Positions 41,899 to 51,142 are shown, counted from the first letter of the stretch. The stretch: DNA of 60,893 bases from an uncultured Bacteroidales bacterium (GCA_902765485.1 CACWZZ010000018.1:1-60893), one strand, 5' to 3'. The notes: generated by a model from the sequence alone, not told the origin. Translations and numbers: made by a program.

Positions 41899-44800
41899 AT
41901 GTACGATAGCGAACTACAATTTGAGCGCGATTTGGTAGCGTTCATGACTACCAAAGGTTGGAGCAACAAAATCTTGAAGAACTGCACCGAGCAGCAGCTG
42001 ATAGAGAACTGGGCAAACATTCTCTTTCAGAACAACTCCGGCATTGATTCATTGAACGGTTGTCCGCTTACGTCAACCGAGATGCAGCAAATTATTGCGC
42101 AAGTCAATGCCTTGCGCACACCTTGGGCGCTTAATGGCTTTATTAACGGTAAGACGGTAAATATCACTCGTGACAATCCAAATGACAAACTCCACTGCGG
42201 AAAGACCGTCAGTCTATCTATCTACGACCGCAGTCAGATTGCATCGGGCAGTAGTGTGTATCAGATAGCCGAACAACCGCAGTTCCCGACAGCCCATCCT
42301 CTTGCCAGCGACAGACGCGGCGACCTAATGCTACTCATCAACGGTATGCCGGTATTTCATATCGAACTCAAACGCTCCCGCGTGGATGTGTCGCAGGCAG
42401 TCGCTCAGATACGCAAGTATTACAAAGAGGGCATTTTCTCGCAAGGTATATTCTCGCTTGTACAAGTGTTTATAGCAATGAATCCCGAAGAAACGGTGTA
42501 TTTCGCGAACCCCGGTCAATATGATGCTTTTTCTCCGCAATACCAATTCCATTGGGCGGATTTCAATAATGAGCCTATCAACGATTGGAAAAGTATCGCT
42601 ACTCATCTGCTTTCTATCCCGATGGCGCACCAGATGATAGGTTTCTATACCGTTCCCGACAAACTGGCAGGCAATCTAAAGGTAATGCGCAGTTATCAAT
42701 ATTATGCAGCATCTGCTATCGCTGACCGCGTGGCAACATGCCGGTGGGAAGAGAAAGATCCGTTTGGTGGTTATATATGGCATACGACAGGAAGCGGCAA
42801 AACGATGACTTCTTTCAAATCCGCCCAACTGATGGCTGATTCAGGCAAAGCCGATAAGGTGGTCTTCCTCATGGACCGTATCGAGTTAGGCACCCAAACG
42901 GCTCTCGAATACCGGGGATTCAAGACCGATCTGGAGGAAGTGCAAGAGACAGAAGATACCGCTGACCTCATTGGCAAACTGGATAGTCCCGATAAGCAAA
43001 ATACGCTTATTGTCACCTCTATTCAGAAGATGAGCCGTATTGTGCCGAACAACAGAAACAGCCACCAACTCAAACGGATAAACCAGAAACGAATAGTAAT
43101 CATCATAGATGAATGTCACAGGGATGTGTTCGGCGATATGCTGAGCACTATCCGCGCTACATTCACGCATGCTATCTTCTTTGGTTTTACGGGTACGCCT
43201 ATTCATGAGGAAAACAAAAAGATGCTGCTTACTACCGCAGCTGTTTTTGGCAATGAGTTGCACCGCTACAGTATAGCAGACGGTATCCGCGATGAGAACG
43301 TGCTGAAGTTTGACCCGATTATGAAAATAGTGTTCCCTGACGATGAAATGCGTCGTAAGGTGGCACTCTACAAAGCCCATGCGGACGACGAACAACAAGC
43401 GTTGGCGGACGAGAAGAAAAAAGCCGTTTATCTGCATTATATGAACGAAGTGCCAATGGCAGGCAAGACAGAAGCAGATGAAGGCATTGAGGATTATATC
43501 CCAAAAGCACAATACAAAGAAGGCAAGTACCAACGTGCTATCGTGGAAGATATACAAAAGCATTTCCCGTCGCTCAGTTTGGGCGGTAAGTATCATGCTA
43601 TCTTTGCGACATCTTCTATCGAGGAAGCATTTGAGTATTATGTGTATCTTCGTACCTTTGCGCCTGAATTGAAAACGACCTGTTTGGTTGACCCGTCTAT
43701 TGATAACGAGGGGAAGGGAGAAGTCAAGGAGGAGGTTTTGCTGAAGATCTTGGAGGATTATAATGCCCTGTATAACAAGAGCTTTACCATGCCTCGCTAT
43801 GCAGCATTCAAGAAAGATGTTGCTCTCCGATTGGCGCACAAGGATCTGTACAAAGGCATAGAGAATAATCCGGCGCAGTGTCTGGATGTATTGGTAGTAG
43901 TCAACCAAATGCTTACCGGTTATGATTCCCATTGGGTAAATACCTTATATCTTGATAAAGAACTACGCAACGAAAATCTAATTCAGGCATTCTCTCGCAC
44001 CAACCGTTTGAACGGACCCGATAAACCGCACGGAACAATATGCTACTATCGCTATCCGCATACCATGAAACGAAATATCGAGCAAGCTATCCGGCTCTAT
44101 TCGGGAGACAAGCCGCTTGGTATAATGATGGCGGAGCAATTGGAAGTGCATATACAGGCGATCAATACTGCTTACGCTCAGATACAACTCCTGTTCAAAA
44201 CAGCCGGTATAAAAGACTTTTCCAAACTTCCGGAAGAAAAAGATATACAGGGGCAATTCTCCAAACTGTTCAAAGAACTAAACCGGCATCTTAATGCCGC
44301 TAAAGTGCAAGGTTTTACTTGGGACAAACTGCAAGGCAATATTTTCCAGACTGAGGCGGAGGGAGAACATGAAGCGGTTAGTATGTCTATGGCTATTGAC
44401 GAAACAGCTTATGGCGCATTGCTGCAACGTTATAAAGAGATATACCGCGTTCCGCGAGATAAACCAACGGAAGAAGTTACATTCGAGGTAGATCCCTATA
44501 TTATTTCTATCAATACAGGAGCTATTGATACGGAGTATATGAATGCCCGTTTCCGTAAATATATGCGGACGTTGGATAACTATGCTACCAAAGAAGAACA
44601 GGCGCAAGCGTTAGAGGAACTGCATCGCTCATTCTCTACTTTGACGCAAGAAGAACAAGACTTTGCGGAACTGTTCTTGCATGATGTTCAGCGCGGACAA
44701 ATACATGTGGATGAATCCAAGACGTTGCGCGATTATCTCACGGAATATATGACACGTGCCAAGAATGACCGTATTCACCGTTTTGCAGAAGCATTGGGAT

Positions 44801-45018
44801 TGAATGAAGATATATTGCGTGAAATAATGACAAACTACATGCCCGATGATATTATACCGCCGGGACCGTTTGAGCAATTGCGTCTTAGTGTGAATAAAGA
44901 AAAAGCGAAAGCATGGTTTGAGCAACACGAAGGAGTGCCAATTCAATCCTTCCGCATCAATATGCGTATAGATCGTATTCTTCGTGCTTTTATTGAAGAA
45001 GGCGGATTTGAAATATAA
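41899..45018 (+). CDS. hsdR: Type I restriction endonuclease subunit R
   Basis: 1,039 residues, normal for HsdR. N-terminal nuclease fold with 'GDLMLLINGMPVFHIELKRS' (PD-ExK type). Translocase: Walker A TTGSGKT at about 296-302, DECH box at 404-407, 'GFTGTPI', and the C-terminal helicase lobe 'NQMLTGYDSHWVNTLYLDKEL' and 'QAFSRTNRL'. With M and S it cleaves unmethylated DNA far from the recognition site after ATP-driven translocation. No truncation is seen, so the system looks intact despite the transposase gene upstream. Confidence 0.95.
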   Translation: MYDSELQFERDLVAFMTTKGWSNKILKNCTEQQLIENWANILFQNNSGIDSLNGCPLTSTEMQQIIAQVNALRTPWALNGFINGKTVNITRDNPNDKLHCGKTVSLSIYDRSQIASGSSVYQIAEQPQFPTAHPLASDRRGDLMLLINGMPVFHIELKRSRVDVSQAVAQIRKYYKEGIFSQGIFSLVQVFIAMNPEETVYFANPGQYDAFSPQYQFHWADFNNEPINDWKSIATHLLSIPMAHQMIGFYTVPDKLAGNLKVMRSYQYYAASAIADRVATCRWEEKDPFGGYIWHTTGSGKTMTSFKSAQLMADSGKADKVVFLMDRIELGTQTALEYRGFKTDLEEVQETEDTADLIGKLDSPDKQNTLIVTSIQKMSRIVPNNRNSHQLKRINQKRIVIIIDECHRDVFGDMLSTIRATFTHAIFFGFTGTPIHEENKKMLLTTAAVFGNELHRYSIADGIRDENVLKFDPIMKIVFPDDEMRRKVALYKAHADDEQQALADEKKKAVYLHYMNEVPMAGKTEADEGIEDYIPKAQYKEGKYQRAIVEDIQKHFPSLSLGGKYHAIFATSSIEEAFEYYVYLRTFAPELKTTCLVDPSIDNEGKGEVKEEVLLKILEDYNALYNKSFTMPRYAAFKKDVALRLAHKDLYKGIENNPAQCLDVLVVVNQMLTGYDSHWVNTLYLDKELRNENLIQAFSRTNRLNGPDKPHGTICYYRYPHTMKRNIEQAIRLYSGDKPLGIMMAEQLEVHIQAINTAYAQIQLLFKTAGIKDFSKLPEEKDIQGQFSKLFKELNRHLNAAKVQGFTWDKLQGNIFQTEAEGEHEAVSMSMAIDETAYGALLQRYKEIYRVPRDKPTEEVTFEVDPYIISINTGAIDTEYMNARFRKYMRTLDNYATKEEQAQALEELHRSFSTLTQEEQDFAELFLHDVQRGQIHVDESKTLRDYLTEYMTRAKNDRIHRFAEALGLNEDILREIMTNYMPDDIIPPGPFEQLRLSVNKEKAKAWFEQHEGVPIQSFRINMRIDRILRAFIEEGGFEI

Positions 45019-45021
45019 CTT

Positions 45022-45753
45022 ATGGATATTAATTGGCTGGATATATTAAATGCTATACTCGTGTTTGTTGGCACGTGCGGCACTGCCTTTCTTGTGTGGA
45101 AAGCTTGCCAGAAGCCAAAAGCAAAATTGCGCTTTAGTAACGGGAAGAAAGAACTTACTTTCTCTCCTCACTATTATAATGAGACGCTAAAGTATTACGT
45201 TGTACCATATCCGGATCTTTCTCAATTTGACAAATATCACGCAGTCGCAGAAAGATATCAAAATTTACACAAGAATGACAATCGTTTCCTGCTAACGTTT
45301 AGGCTTTCCAATACTGGCGCTTTTCAGTTGGAGAATTATCGCGTAGAAATAGATTATAATAAGAGTCAATGCTCTGCATACCAAATCAAAGAGCACCGTT
45401 TGGGCGAACCATTGATGGATTTTCCCTCTTTTGATGGTGTCAGCTTTAGTAAAGAAAAATCAATGGTTATAATGGCTCCAGTAGGAGTTATGTCTCCTCT
45501 TAATCAAAATGACCATGAAGATTACTCATTTCAGGTAACACCTAAAATGGAAGCAAAAGAAATTGAGTTGAATTGGCGAATTATTGCCAAAGACTTTTCA
45601 GACAAGGGTAAATTTGTAATTCACCTCAAACCAATCATCACTAAGTTTACGAACATCAAACCTGTGTACCGTGCAAGTGAAATTCCCGAAGGAGCAGAGC
45701 GAGTTGATGATTTAACCCCGTACATTAAAGAATTTGAAGAACTATTAAAATAA
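45022..45753 (+). CDS. Membrane-anchored protein of unknown function
   Basis: 243 residues; one N-terminal helix (about residues 8-27, 'LDILNAILVFVGTCGTAFLVW') followed by a soluble beta-rich domain with 'RFLLTFRLSNTGAFQLENYRVEI', reminiscent of an Ig-like or C2-like sandwich, facing the cytosol or periplasm. I recognise no family. It begins three bases after hsdR and is followed 12 bases on by a GIY-YIG gene, so it is probably part of the same transcript. Confidence 0.7.
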   Translation: MDINWLDILNAILVFVGTCGTAFLVWKACQKPKAKLRFSNGKKELTFSPHYYNETLKYYVVPYPDLSQFDKYHAVAERYQNLHKNDNRFLLTFRLSNTGAFQLENYRVEIDYNKSQCSAYQIKEHRLGEPLMDFPSFDGVSFSKEKSMVIMAPVGVMSPLNQNDHEDYSFQVTPKMEAKEIELNWRIIAKDFSDKGKFVIHLKPIITKFTNIKPVYRASEIPEGAERVDDLTPYIKEFEELLK

Positions 45754-45765
45754 CACCATGATATC

Positions 45766-46500
45766 ATGACTACAGGATATGTATATATAATGATAAATCC
45801 GAGTTTTAAGGAGAATATCATCAAAGTGGGACAAACAACGAATATTGAGAAGAGAATTAAAGATTTGTCTCACTCTTCCGGCATTCCTACGCCGTTTCAA
45901 GTATATGCCTTAATGAAAACAACACATTACGTGGAGGTGGAAAGAGCGTTGCATAATATACTTGAAAAAGTAGTACATAAACGAGTAAATGCTAAACGTG
46001 AATTCTTTGAAATAAAACCGGATGAGGCATATTTTCTAATGCAGCAGTTGGCTCAGTTTATAGAAGATGCAGAAATAACATTAGCGAATGAGCAAATAGA
46101 TTTGACTTTTACACCGGATAAAGATGCGCAACATAAATATGTGAAAGCTGAGAATCTGACATTGGAGACATATAAATATTACGAGTTCAACAAGGAGTTG
46201 TATAACCAACTGAAAGCAGAACTACTGAAATTGCATGAAGGTGTACAAATTGTATATAAGCAGAAATATGTTGCATTCAAATATAAAACCAATTTTGTCG
46301 ATGTTGTATTCCAAAAGCAAGGTTTACGCCTGACCATCAACTTAAAATACTCTGAGATAAACGATCCTAAACATCTTACGGAAGACGTTTCGCACAAAGG
46401 AAGATGGGGAAATGGCGAGGTGTCAATGCATGTGATAAACGAAGATTGTATTGCAGACGCAATAACTTTTGCCGAGCAAGCTTTATCCAAGCAAATTTGA
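45766..46500 (+). CDS. GIY-YIG family (T5orf172-type) protein
   Basis: 244 residues. The first ~100 show the T5orf172/MUG113 version of the GIY-YIG fold: GYVYIMINP, 'IKVGQTTNIEKRIKDLS' with the conserved Arg, 'VERALHNIL' and 'REFFEI' with the metal-binding Glu. The C-terminal half is unrecognised. Such proteins are predicted single-metal nucleases often found in phages and defence islands. Catalytic residues appear intact. Confidence 0.82.
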   Translation: MTTGYVYIMINPSFKENIIKVGQTTNIEKRIKDLSHSSGIPTPFQVYALMKTTHYVEVERALHNILEKVVHKRVNAKREFFEIKPDEAYFLMQQLAQFIEDAEITLANEQIDLTFTPDKDAQHKYVKAENLTLETYKYYEFNKELYNQLKAELLKLHEGVQIVYKQKYVAFKYKTNFVDVVFQKQGLRLTINLKYSEINDPKHLTEDVSHKGRWGNGEVSMHVINEDCIADAITFAEQALSKQI

Positions 46501-46520
46501 AGTAAAGATGTCCAAGTAGC

Positions 46521-47756
46521 ATGAACAGACTTGTTCTTATAGGAAACGGTTTTGACTTAGCGCACGGCTTGAAAACAAGCTATGCGGACTTCATCAATTG
46601 GTACAAGGCACACAGGGTAGAGTCATTAGGAAAAGAACACTCCAATGTGTCTAAGGATCCTTTGTGTACAATCCAACTGAAAGAACGCCAAGCATTAAGT
46701 ATCTATGTTTCAAATCTTTTCTGGGCAAATCAAAATGTTACACACTTAGAGATTTTTGATTACATAGTACAGAATACAGATGAATTTAAGGTGACTTTTT
46801 CTCCATTCTTTGAGCGAATTAATAAAAGCATAGAGACAAAACGATGGGTAGATATTGAGGAAGAATACTACATATTGTTAAGAGCGTATGCTCTGGAATA
46901 TGGGGTTAATGACGAAGCCAGACAACAATACTTGGAATCTCTGAATGAACAGATGGATTTCTTAAAAGAATCGCTCGTTCAATATATCAAGGAAGTTACC
47001 ACAAAGCAACCAGAAATTAAAGCAAGTATTGAGAAGGCTATCTATGCTCAATTCGAACCTGAGGATATATCTATTGAAGGAGAGGAAAAATTAGAAGAGC
47101 ATAAAAAGTTTCTGGAAGATCCCCGAAATGAATCGTTAATAGACGAAAAGATTGTTAAATACGGACTTTCCGAATCAGAGACTCGGAATTGGGTTCAATG
47201 GTATAGAGAAGCAAAAGATAAAACATCCGTCTTATATCCGCCTGTTTTCTTGCTACCTGATGAAATTATGCTTTTGAATTTCAATTATACACCCACTGCT
47301 GAAATATATGCCAAAAGATATGATAGTTTCGCGGATAACCATATTCATGGAGATATAAGTTATCCATTGAGTGTTATATTTGGCTATGGAGATGAGATAG
47401 ATGAAAATTTTAAGCGACTTAAGGAGTTAAACGAAAATGAGTGCTTAAGAAATGTCAAGTCTATCCGCTATCAAGAAGCTCCGAATTATCGCGCAGTATT
47501 GCGTTTTATAGAATCGGCTCCATTTCAGGTTTTAGTAATGGGACATTCGTGTGGCAATTCAGATAGAACATTACTAAATACCATATTCGAACACAAAAAT
47601 TGTGTATCTATCAAGCCATATTATTATAAAAAAGAAGATGGGACTGACAATTATATAGAGATGGTGCAAAACATCAGCCGCAATTTCACAGATATGAAAC
47701 TCATGCGCGACCGCGTAGTCAACAAAACCCAATGCGAACCATTAGTTCATGATTGA
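46521..47756 (+). CDS. AbiH-family abortive infection protein
   Basis: 411 residues. It opens with MNRLVLIGNGFDLAHGLKTSY, the AbiH signature, and has the later family block 'LNFNYTPTAEIYA' and 'HGDISYPLSVIFGYGDE', then 'VLVMGHSCGNSDRTLL'. AbiH halts phage growth by an unknown mechanism in Lactococcus; homologues occur widely as single-gene defences. It is complete. A 20-base spacer from the GIY-YIG gene suggests one transcript. Confidence 0.9.
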   Translation: MNRLVLIGNGFDLAHGLKTSYADFINWYKAHRVESLGKEHSNVSKDPLCTIQLKERQALSIYVSNLFWANQNVTHLEIFDYIVQNTDEFKVTFSPFFERINKSIETKRWVDIEEEYYILLRAYALEYGVNDEARQQYLESLNEQMDFLKESLVQYIKEVTTKQPEIKASIEKAIYAQFEPEDISIEGEEKLEEHKKFLEDPRNESLIDEKIVKYGLSESETRNWVQWYREAKDKTSVLYPPVFLLPDEIMLLNFNYTPTAEIYAKRYDSFADNHIHGDISYPLSVIFGYGDEIDENFKRLKELNENECLRNVKSIRYQEAPNYRAVLRFIESAPFQVLVMGHSCGNSDRTLLNTIFEHKNCVSIKPYYYKKEDGTDNYIEMVQNISRNFTDMKLMRDRVVNKTQCEPLVHD

Positions 47757-47797
47757 AATGCACTACAGATTGTTTTTGACAACCTTTGCAAAAAAAA

Positions 47798-47911
47798 AAT
47801 GAAAAAAGTTGCTTTGGAGGTGATAGATTTCAGGTCTTTTTTGACTTATATATGGAGGGATATATATAAACACGAATCTATTAACACAAAAACGCAAATG
47901 AACATGAACAA
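47798..47911 (+). promoter_or_regulatory. Duplicated promoter region, copy 1 (sigma-70-like boxes)
   Basis: Shares most of its sequence with 49823-49967. It has TTGACT at 47841-47846 and TATAAA at 47865-47870 with an 18-base spacer. The overlapping inverted repeat TTATATAT-GGAGGG-ATATATATAA could be an operator. It ends in AAATGAACATGAACAAAA, which here starts the sigma-4-like gene. The spacing looks like an ordinary bacterial sigma-70 promoter rather than the Bacteroidota type. Confidence 0.65.
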
Positions 47912-48227
47912 AACTTTACCTTTTGACCCTTGGCACGACAGGCACGAAATTAACATGGAACCGGATCAGATGGACAGGTTTTCCGAGGATGAAAGTCTCT
48001 TCGCCGAGCAGTCATCCGAAAGACAATATGTTATAGCCGAAGCTCTGGACAACCTGCCTAATCCGCGGTACCGCAGATTATTGATCGGGCTTTATCGTGA
48101 GCATTGCACGCCGCAACTGATGGCAGAAGAATTGGAAGTCTCCCTTCCTAATTTCTACAATCTCCACCGCCGTGCTCTTGCATCCCTGAAATCCCAAATG
48201 GAAAAGCAGACCAACCAAACGAATTGA
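47898..48227 (+). CDS. Short sigma-70 region-4-like HTH protein
   Basis: 109 residues from MNMNKTLPFD (the longer frame covers the promoter). The C-terminal half resembles sigma region 4: 'ALDNLPNPRYRRLLIGLYREHCTPQLMAEELEVSLPNFYNLHRRALASL', i.e. the helix-turn-helix that reads -35 DNA. Sigma region 2 is absent, so it is likely a regulator rather than a full sigma factor. It follows AbiH. Confidence 0.65.
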   Translation: MNMNKTLPFDPWHDRHEINMEPDQMDRFSEDESLFAEQSSERQYVIAEALDNLPNPRYRRLLIGLYREHCTPQLMAEELEVSLPNFYNLHRRALASLKSQMEKQTNQTN

Positions 48228-48249
48228 AATTTTGCCTCTAAACATTTTG

Positions 48250-48382
48250 GGGATAGTGCGTGTTTCGGCTCTAAAAATTTGCGGGATAGTGTAAAATATG
48301 CCTTTCATACTATTTCTTTAGTAAGATTATGGGATGTATAGCAACAGTCCATATAAAAAATGCATAAATTTACGGGATAGTG
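48250..48382 (+). promoter_or_regulatory. Three direct repeats of GGGATAGTG upstream of the HTH gene
   Basis: GGGATAGTG, preceded by A/T-rich ATTT, occurs at about 48250, 48283 and 48374. The first two are part of a 23-base repeat (CTCTAAA.ATTT..GGGATAGTG) at 33-base period. Candidate operator or iteron-like sites; nothing else is seen in 48228-48420. Confidence 0.5.
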
Positions 48383-48426
48383 CAAGTTTTTGCTAAGAAA
48401 AATTTGCGTAAATAAAATAAAAGCAG

Positions 48427-48466
48427 TATCTTTGCAGCGCATTTGAGTGTTCGCGATTCGCGAACG
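48427..48466 (+). promoter_or_regulatory. Promoter and palindromic operator of the HTH/metallophosphoesterase pair
   Basis: The -7 box TATCTTTG lies at 48427-48434; GTTCGCGA-T-TCGCGAAC (48450-48466) falls about 10-25 bases into the predicted transcript and is followed by a third half-site (GGCGAAC). Well placed for autoregulation. Confidence 0.6.
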
Positions 48467-48485
48467 GCGAACAAAACAATGTAAA

Positions 48486-49049
48486 ATGCTTAATTTCAAC
48501 GATATGAAAGAGCAAGATATTGTTATATTATTAAAGAAATTAACAAGCAAAGGACGCAACCTTTCTGTTCGTAAACTGGCTGAAGAACTCAATATGAGTG
48601 CTTCAAGTGTAAGCGAGAGTTTGGAACGCAGTAAAAAAGCGCAATTGGTAGATCGTAACAAAAAACGAGTGAACACGCTGGCGCTACAGGAGTTTATGGT
48701 TCATGGTCTCGGTTATGTCTTCCCTGCAGAGACTGGACGCGTCATCCGTGGTATTCCTGCATATGTAAGTGCCTCACCGATAAAAGAACAAGTTTCCAAT
48801 TCTTCCGAGCAGTTTGTTTGGCGCTACGCAAAAGGCGATGCACGCGGGCAACAAATAACACCGCTGTATCCTTCAGTGCCGGAAGCCGCCTTGCGCGACG
48901 AGCAGTTGTACCAATTGCTGGTCATCGCGGACACCCTGCGTATGGGGCGTTCCCGCGAAAGAGAGATTGCTGTTGCAGAACTTAACAAATACATCCAGCG
49001 TTATGTCGAGGAACAAGAAGAGTGCTATGAAGATCCAATTTGTGAGTGA
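48486..49049 (+). CDS. Winged-helix DNA-binding protein
   Basis: 187 residues from MLNFNDMKEQD (the earlier frame starts at the promoter). Residues 10-65 form an HTH of MarR/Lrp-like appearance ('GRNLSVRKLAEELNMSASSVSESLERSKKAQLVDR'). The rest resembles no family I know but contains 'FVWRYAKGDARGQQITPLYPSVPEAAL'. It overlaps the metallophosphoesterase gene by 23 bases in another frame, so the two are made together. Probably a repressor acting on the palindrome at 48450. Confidence 0.75.
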   Translation: MLNFNDMKEQDIVILLKKLTSKGRNLSVRKLAEELNMSASSVSESLERSKKAQLVDRNKKRVNTLALQEFMVHGLGYVFPAETGRVIRGIPAYVSASPIKEQVSNSSEQFVWRYAKGDARGQQITPLYPSVPEAALRDEQLYQLLVIADTLRMGRSREREIAVAELNKYIQRYVEEQEECYEDPICE

Positions 49050-49827
49050 TTTGCATCTGGAGTTTCCGGACAACCGCACGTGGTTGGCGGCGCATCCATT
49101 GGAGGTAACGGGCGATATATTGCTTATTGCCGGAGATTCAGCCTACCTTGACCTGCCGGATTCCGGACGTGAGACATATAAGGCGTACGATTTCTGGGAC
49201 TGGGCTTCACGCAACTATAAGCAAGTCATTGTGTGCCTCGGTAACCATGATTTCTACGGCTACTATGACTTGGCAACTATGCCGGATGGTTATTGTCTGG
49301 ACATCCGCCCGAACGTAAAAGCGTACTACAACAGCGTAGTGCATCTGCCGGATGTAGATATCATTGTCTCTACCCTTTGGTCATTTATTGAGCCGGATAT
49401 AGACTTTATAGTCGAACGTAGTGTGAGTGATTTCTACCGCATCAAATATGAAGGTCACCGCTTAAATGCACAGAATTTCAATGCAGAGCATGAGCGTTGC
49501 TTAGCTTTTATCAAACAGTCAGTAACAGAGAGTAAAGCCAAAACAAAAATCGTTTTGACACACCATGTGCCCACGCAGTTATGCACAGTTGATGAATTCA
49601 AAGGAAGCACAATCAATGGTGCCTTTACGGTTGAATTGGGCGATTACATTGCAGATTCGGGTATCGACTATTGGATTTATGGTCACTCGCACCGTAATAT
49701 GGATGCGAAGATTGGAAAAACACAAATCATCTCCAACCAGTTTGGCTATCTCTCCCATGGCGAACCACAAAACAATTGTTTTGATCCAAAACGGTATATT
49801 GAACTTTCAGCTTTGCAATCGGAATGA
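49027..49827 (+). CDS. Calcineurin-like metallophosphoesterase
   Basis: 266 residues from MKIQFVSDLHLEFPD. Metal-binding blocks in order: SDLHLE, 'LLIAGDSAYL' (GD; the next residue differs from the usual GDxx), GNHDFYGY, 'VLTHHVP' and 'WIYGHSHRN'. All five conserved phosphoesterase motifs are present, so it should be active. The substrate is unknown; similar cytosolic enzymes act on nucleotides or RNA. Operon with the HTH protein. Confidence 0.9.
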   Translation: MKIQFVSDLHLEFPDNRTWLAAHPLEVTGDILLIAGDSAYLDLPDSGRETYKAYDFWDWASRNYKQVIVCLGNHDFYGYYDLATMPDGYCLDIRPNVKAYYNSVVHLPDVDIIVSTLWSFIEPDIDFIVERSVSDFYRIKYEGHRLNAQNFNAEHERCLAFIKQSVTESKAKTKIVLTHHVPTQLCTVDEFKGSTINGAFTVELGDYIADSGIDYWIYGHSHRNMDAKIGKTQIISNQFGYLSHGEPQNNCFDPKRYIELSALQSE

Positions 49828-49967
49828 AAAAAGTTGCTTTTTAGGTGATAGATGTCTTATCCCCGAGGGAACGATCACTACGTGTGCAGGTCTTTTTTGA
49901 CTTATATATGGAGGGGTATATATAAACGCAAATCTTTTAACACAAAAAAGTAAATGAACATGAACAA
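49823..49967 (+). promoter_or_regulatory. Duplicated promoter region, copy 2, with leader ORF
   Basis: Second copy of 47798-47911, with an extra ~35 bases (around 49853-49888). TTGACT at 49897-49902, TATAAA at 49921-49926, again 18 apart. A 12-codon ORF MNMNKITHLSRI (49954-49992) shares its start with the N-terminus of the 47898 gene, and its TGA overlaps the rhuM ATG. Confidence 0.65.
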
Positions 49968-49988
49968 AATAACACATTTATCAAGAAT

Positions 49989-50999
49989 ATGAATGAGAAC
50001 AATCCAGACAACGGAAACATACTGATCTACCAAAGCGAAGACGGTTTGACGCACATTGATGTGCGCATGGAGAATGAAACTATCTGGCTCACACAGCAAC
50101 AGATGGCTGAACTCTTTCAGACATCCCGCACGAATGTAGTGGAACATATTCAACACATTTATGAGGAAGGAGAATTGACAATAGAGGCAACCTGTCGGAA
50201 TTTCCGACAAGTTCAGCGAGAAGGTAGTAGAATGGTGACACGGGAGATACCTTTCTACAACCTCGATATGATTATTTCCCTCGGCTATCGTGTCCGTTCG
50301 GTGATAGCTACGCGCTTCCGTCAATGGGCGACAAAACGCCTCAACGAATATATCGTCAAAGGCTTTACGATGGATGACGAGCGGCTGAAGAACTTGGGTG
50401 GTGGCAACTACTGGAAAGAATTGCTTAACCGTATTCGTGACATCCGTTCGTCGGAAAAAGTGCTTTACCGGCAAGTGCTGGATCTGTACGCAACGGCTGT
50501 TGACTATGACCCGAAAAGCAATTTGTCCGTTGAGTTCTTCAAGATTGTGCAGAACAAATTGCATTTTGCTGCACACGGGCACACCGCAGCGGAGGTAATT
50601 TACCAGCGGGCAGACAGTGAGCAACCGTTTATGGGAATGACAAATTTCAAAGGTGATTGGCCGACGCTCAAAGAAGCCTTTATCGCAAAGAACTATCTTT
50701 CTACGGATGAACTAAAGGTGCTCAACAACCTTGTTTCCGGATACTTTGACTTTGCTGAGATACAGGCCATGCGGCATGTCCCGATGTACATGAGTGATTA
50801 TATTGCGCAATTGGATTCAATACTCTCTTCTACAGGACAGAAACTATTGGATAATGCAGGGCAAGTCAGCCATCAGCAAGCAATAGACAAAGCTACGGAA
50901 GAATACAGAAAATGGCAGAACAACACCCTTTCTCCCGTAGAAGAAGCCTACTTGGAAACTATCAAATCTCTTGAGCAACAGACTAAAAAGTTTAAATAA
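49989..50999 (+). CDS. RhuM-family protein
   Basis: 336 residues. The family core is clear: 'ETIWLTQQQMAELFQTSRTNVVEHIQHIYEEGEL', 'YNLDMIISLGYRVRSVIATRFRQWAT' and 'LNEYIVKGF', followed by the region 'FFKIVQNKLHFAAHGHTAAEVIYQRAD'. RhuM proteins come from pathogenicity islands and accompany restriction genes; they are proposed to belong to the DNA-binding/Doc-linked class, and function is not settled. Its translation may be coupled to the leader ORF. Confidence 0.9.
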   Translation: MNENNPDNGNILIYQSEDGLTHIDVRMENETIWLTQQQMAELFQTSRTNVVEHIQHIYEEGELTIEATCRNFRQVQREGSRMVTREIPFYNLDMIISLGYRVRSVIATRFRQWATKRLNEYIVKGFTMDDERLKNLGGGNYWKELLNRIRDIRSSEKVLYRQVLDLYATAVDYDPKSNLSVEFFKIVQNKLHFAAHGHTAAEVIYQRADSEQPFMGMTNFKGDWPTLKEAFIAKNYLSTDELKVLNNLVSGYFDFAEIQAMRHVPMYMSDYIAQLDSILSSTGQKLLDNAGQVSHQQAIDKATEEYRKWQNNTLSPVEEAYLETIKSLEQQTKKFK

Positions 51000-51131
51000 C
51001 TCATGCCCGATGATGTCCTGACACCCACCCATCGCCGGGACGCATAAAAACAAAATCTATCTACGCGGGCAGAAAATGGGATTCCCAAATAAATTCCCAA
51101 GTCAAAATTTGCATATCTCACTAAATTGTAG

Positions 51132-51139
51132 TACTTTTG
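51132..51139 (+). promoter_or_regulatory. -7 box TACTTTTG for the TonB receptor gene
   Basis: TTTGCATATC at 51110-51119 and TACTTTTGCAGCGG at 51132. The predicted RNA starts right before the start-codon repeats. Confidence 0.7.
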
Positions 51140-51142
51140 CAG

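Noticed and set aside
50866-50877. An NNNTCAG array in rhuM
   Set aside because: Only about two units (gtcagccatcag); this can arise by chance and is coded by ordinary codons.
33308-51130. An integrated prophage
   Set aside because: No capsid, tail, terminase, lysis or integrase genes; the content is defence genes only.
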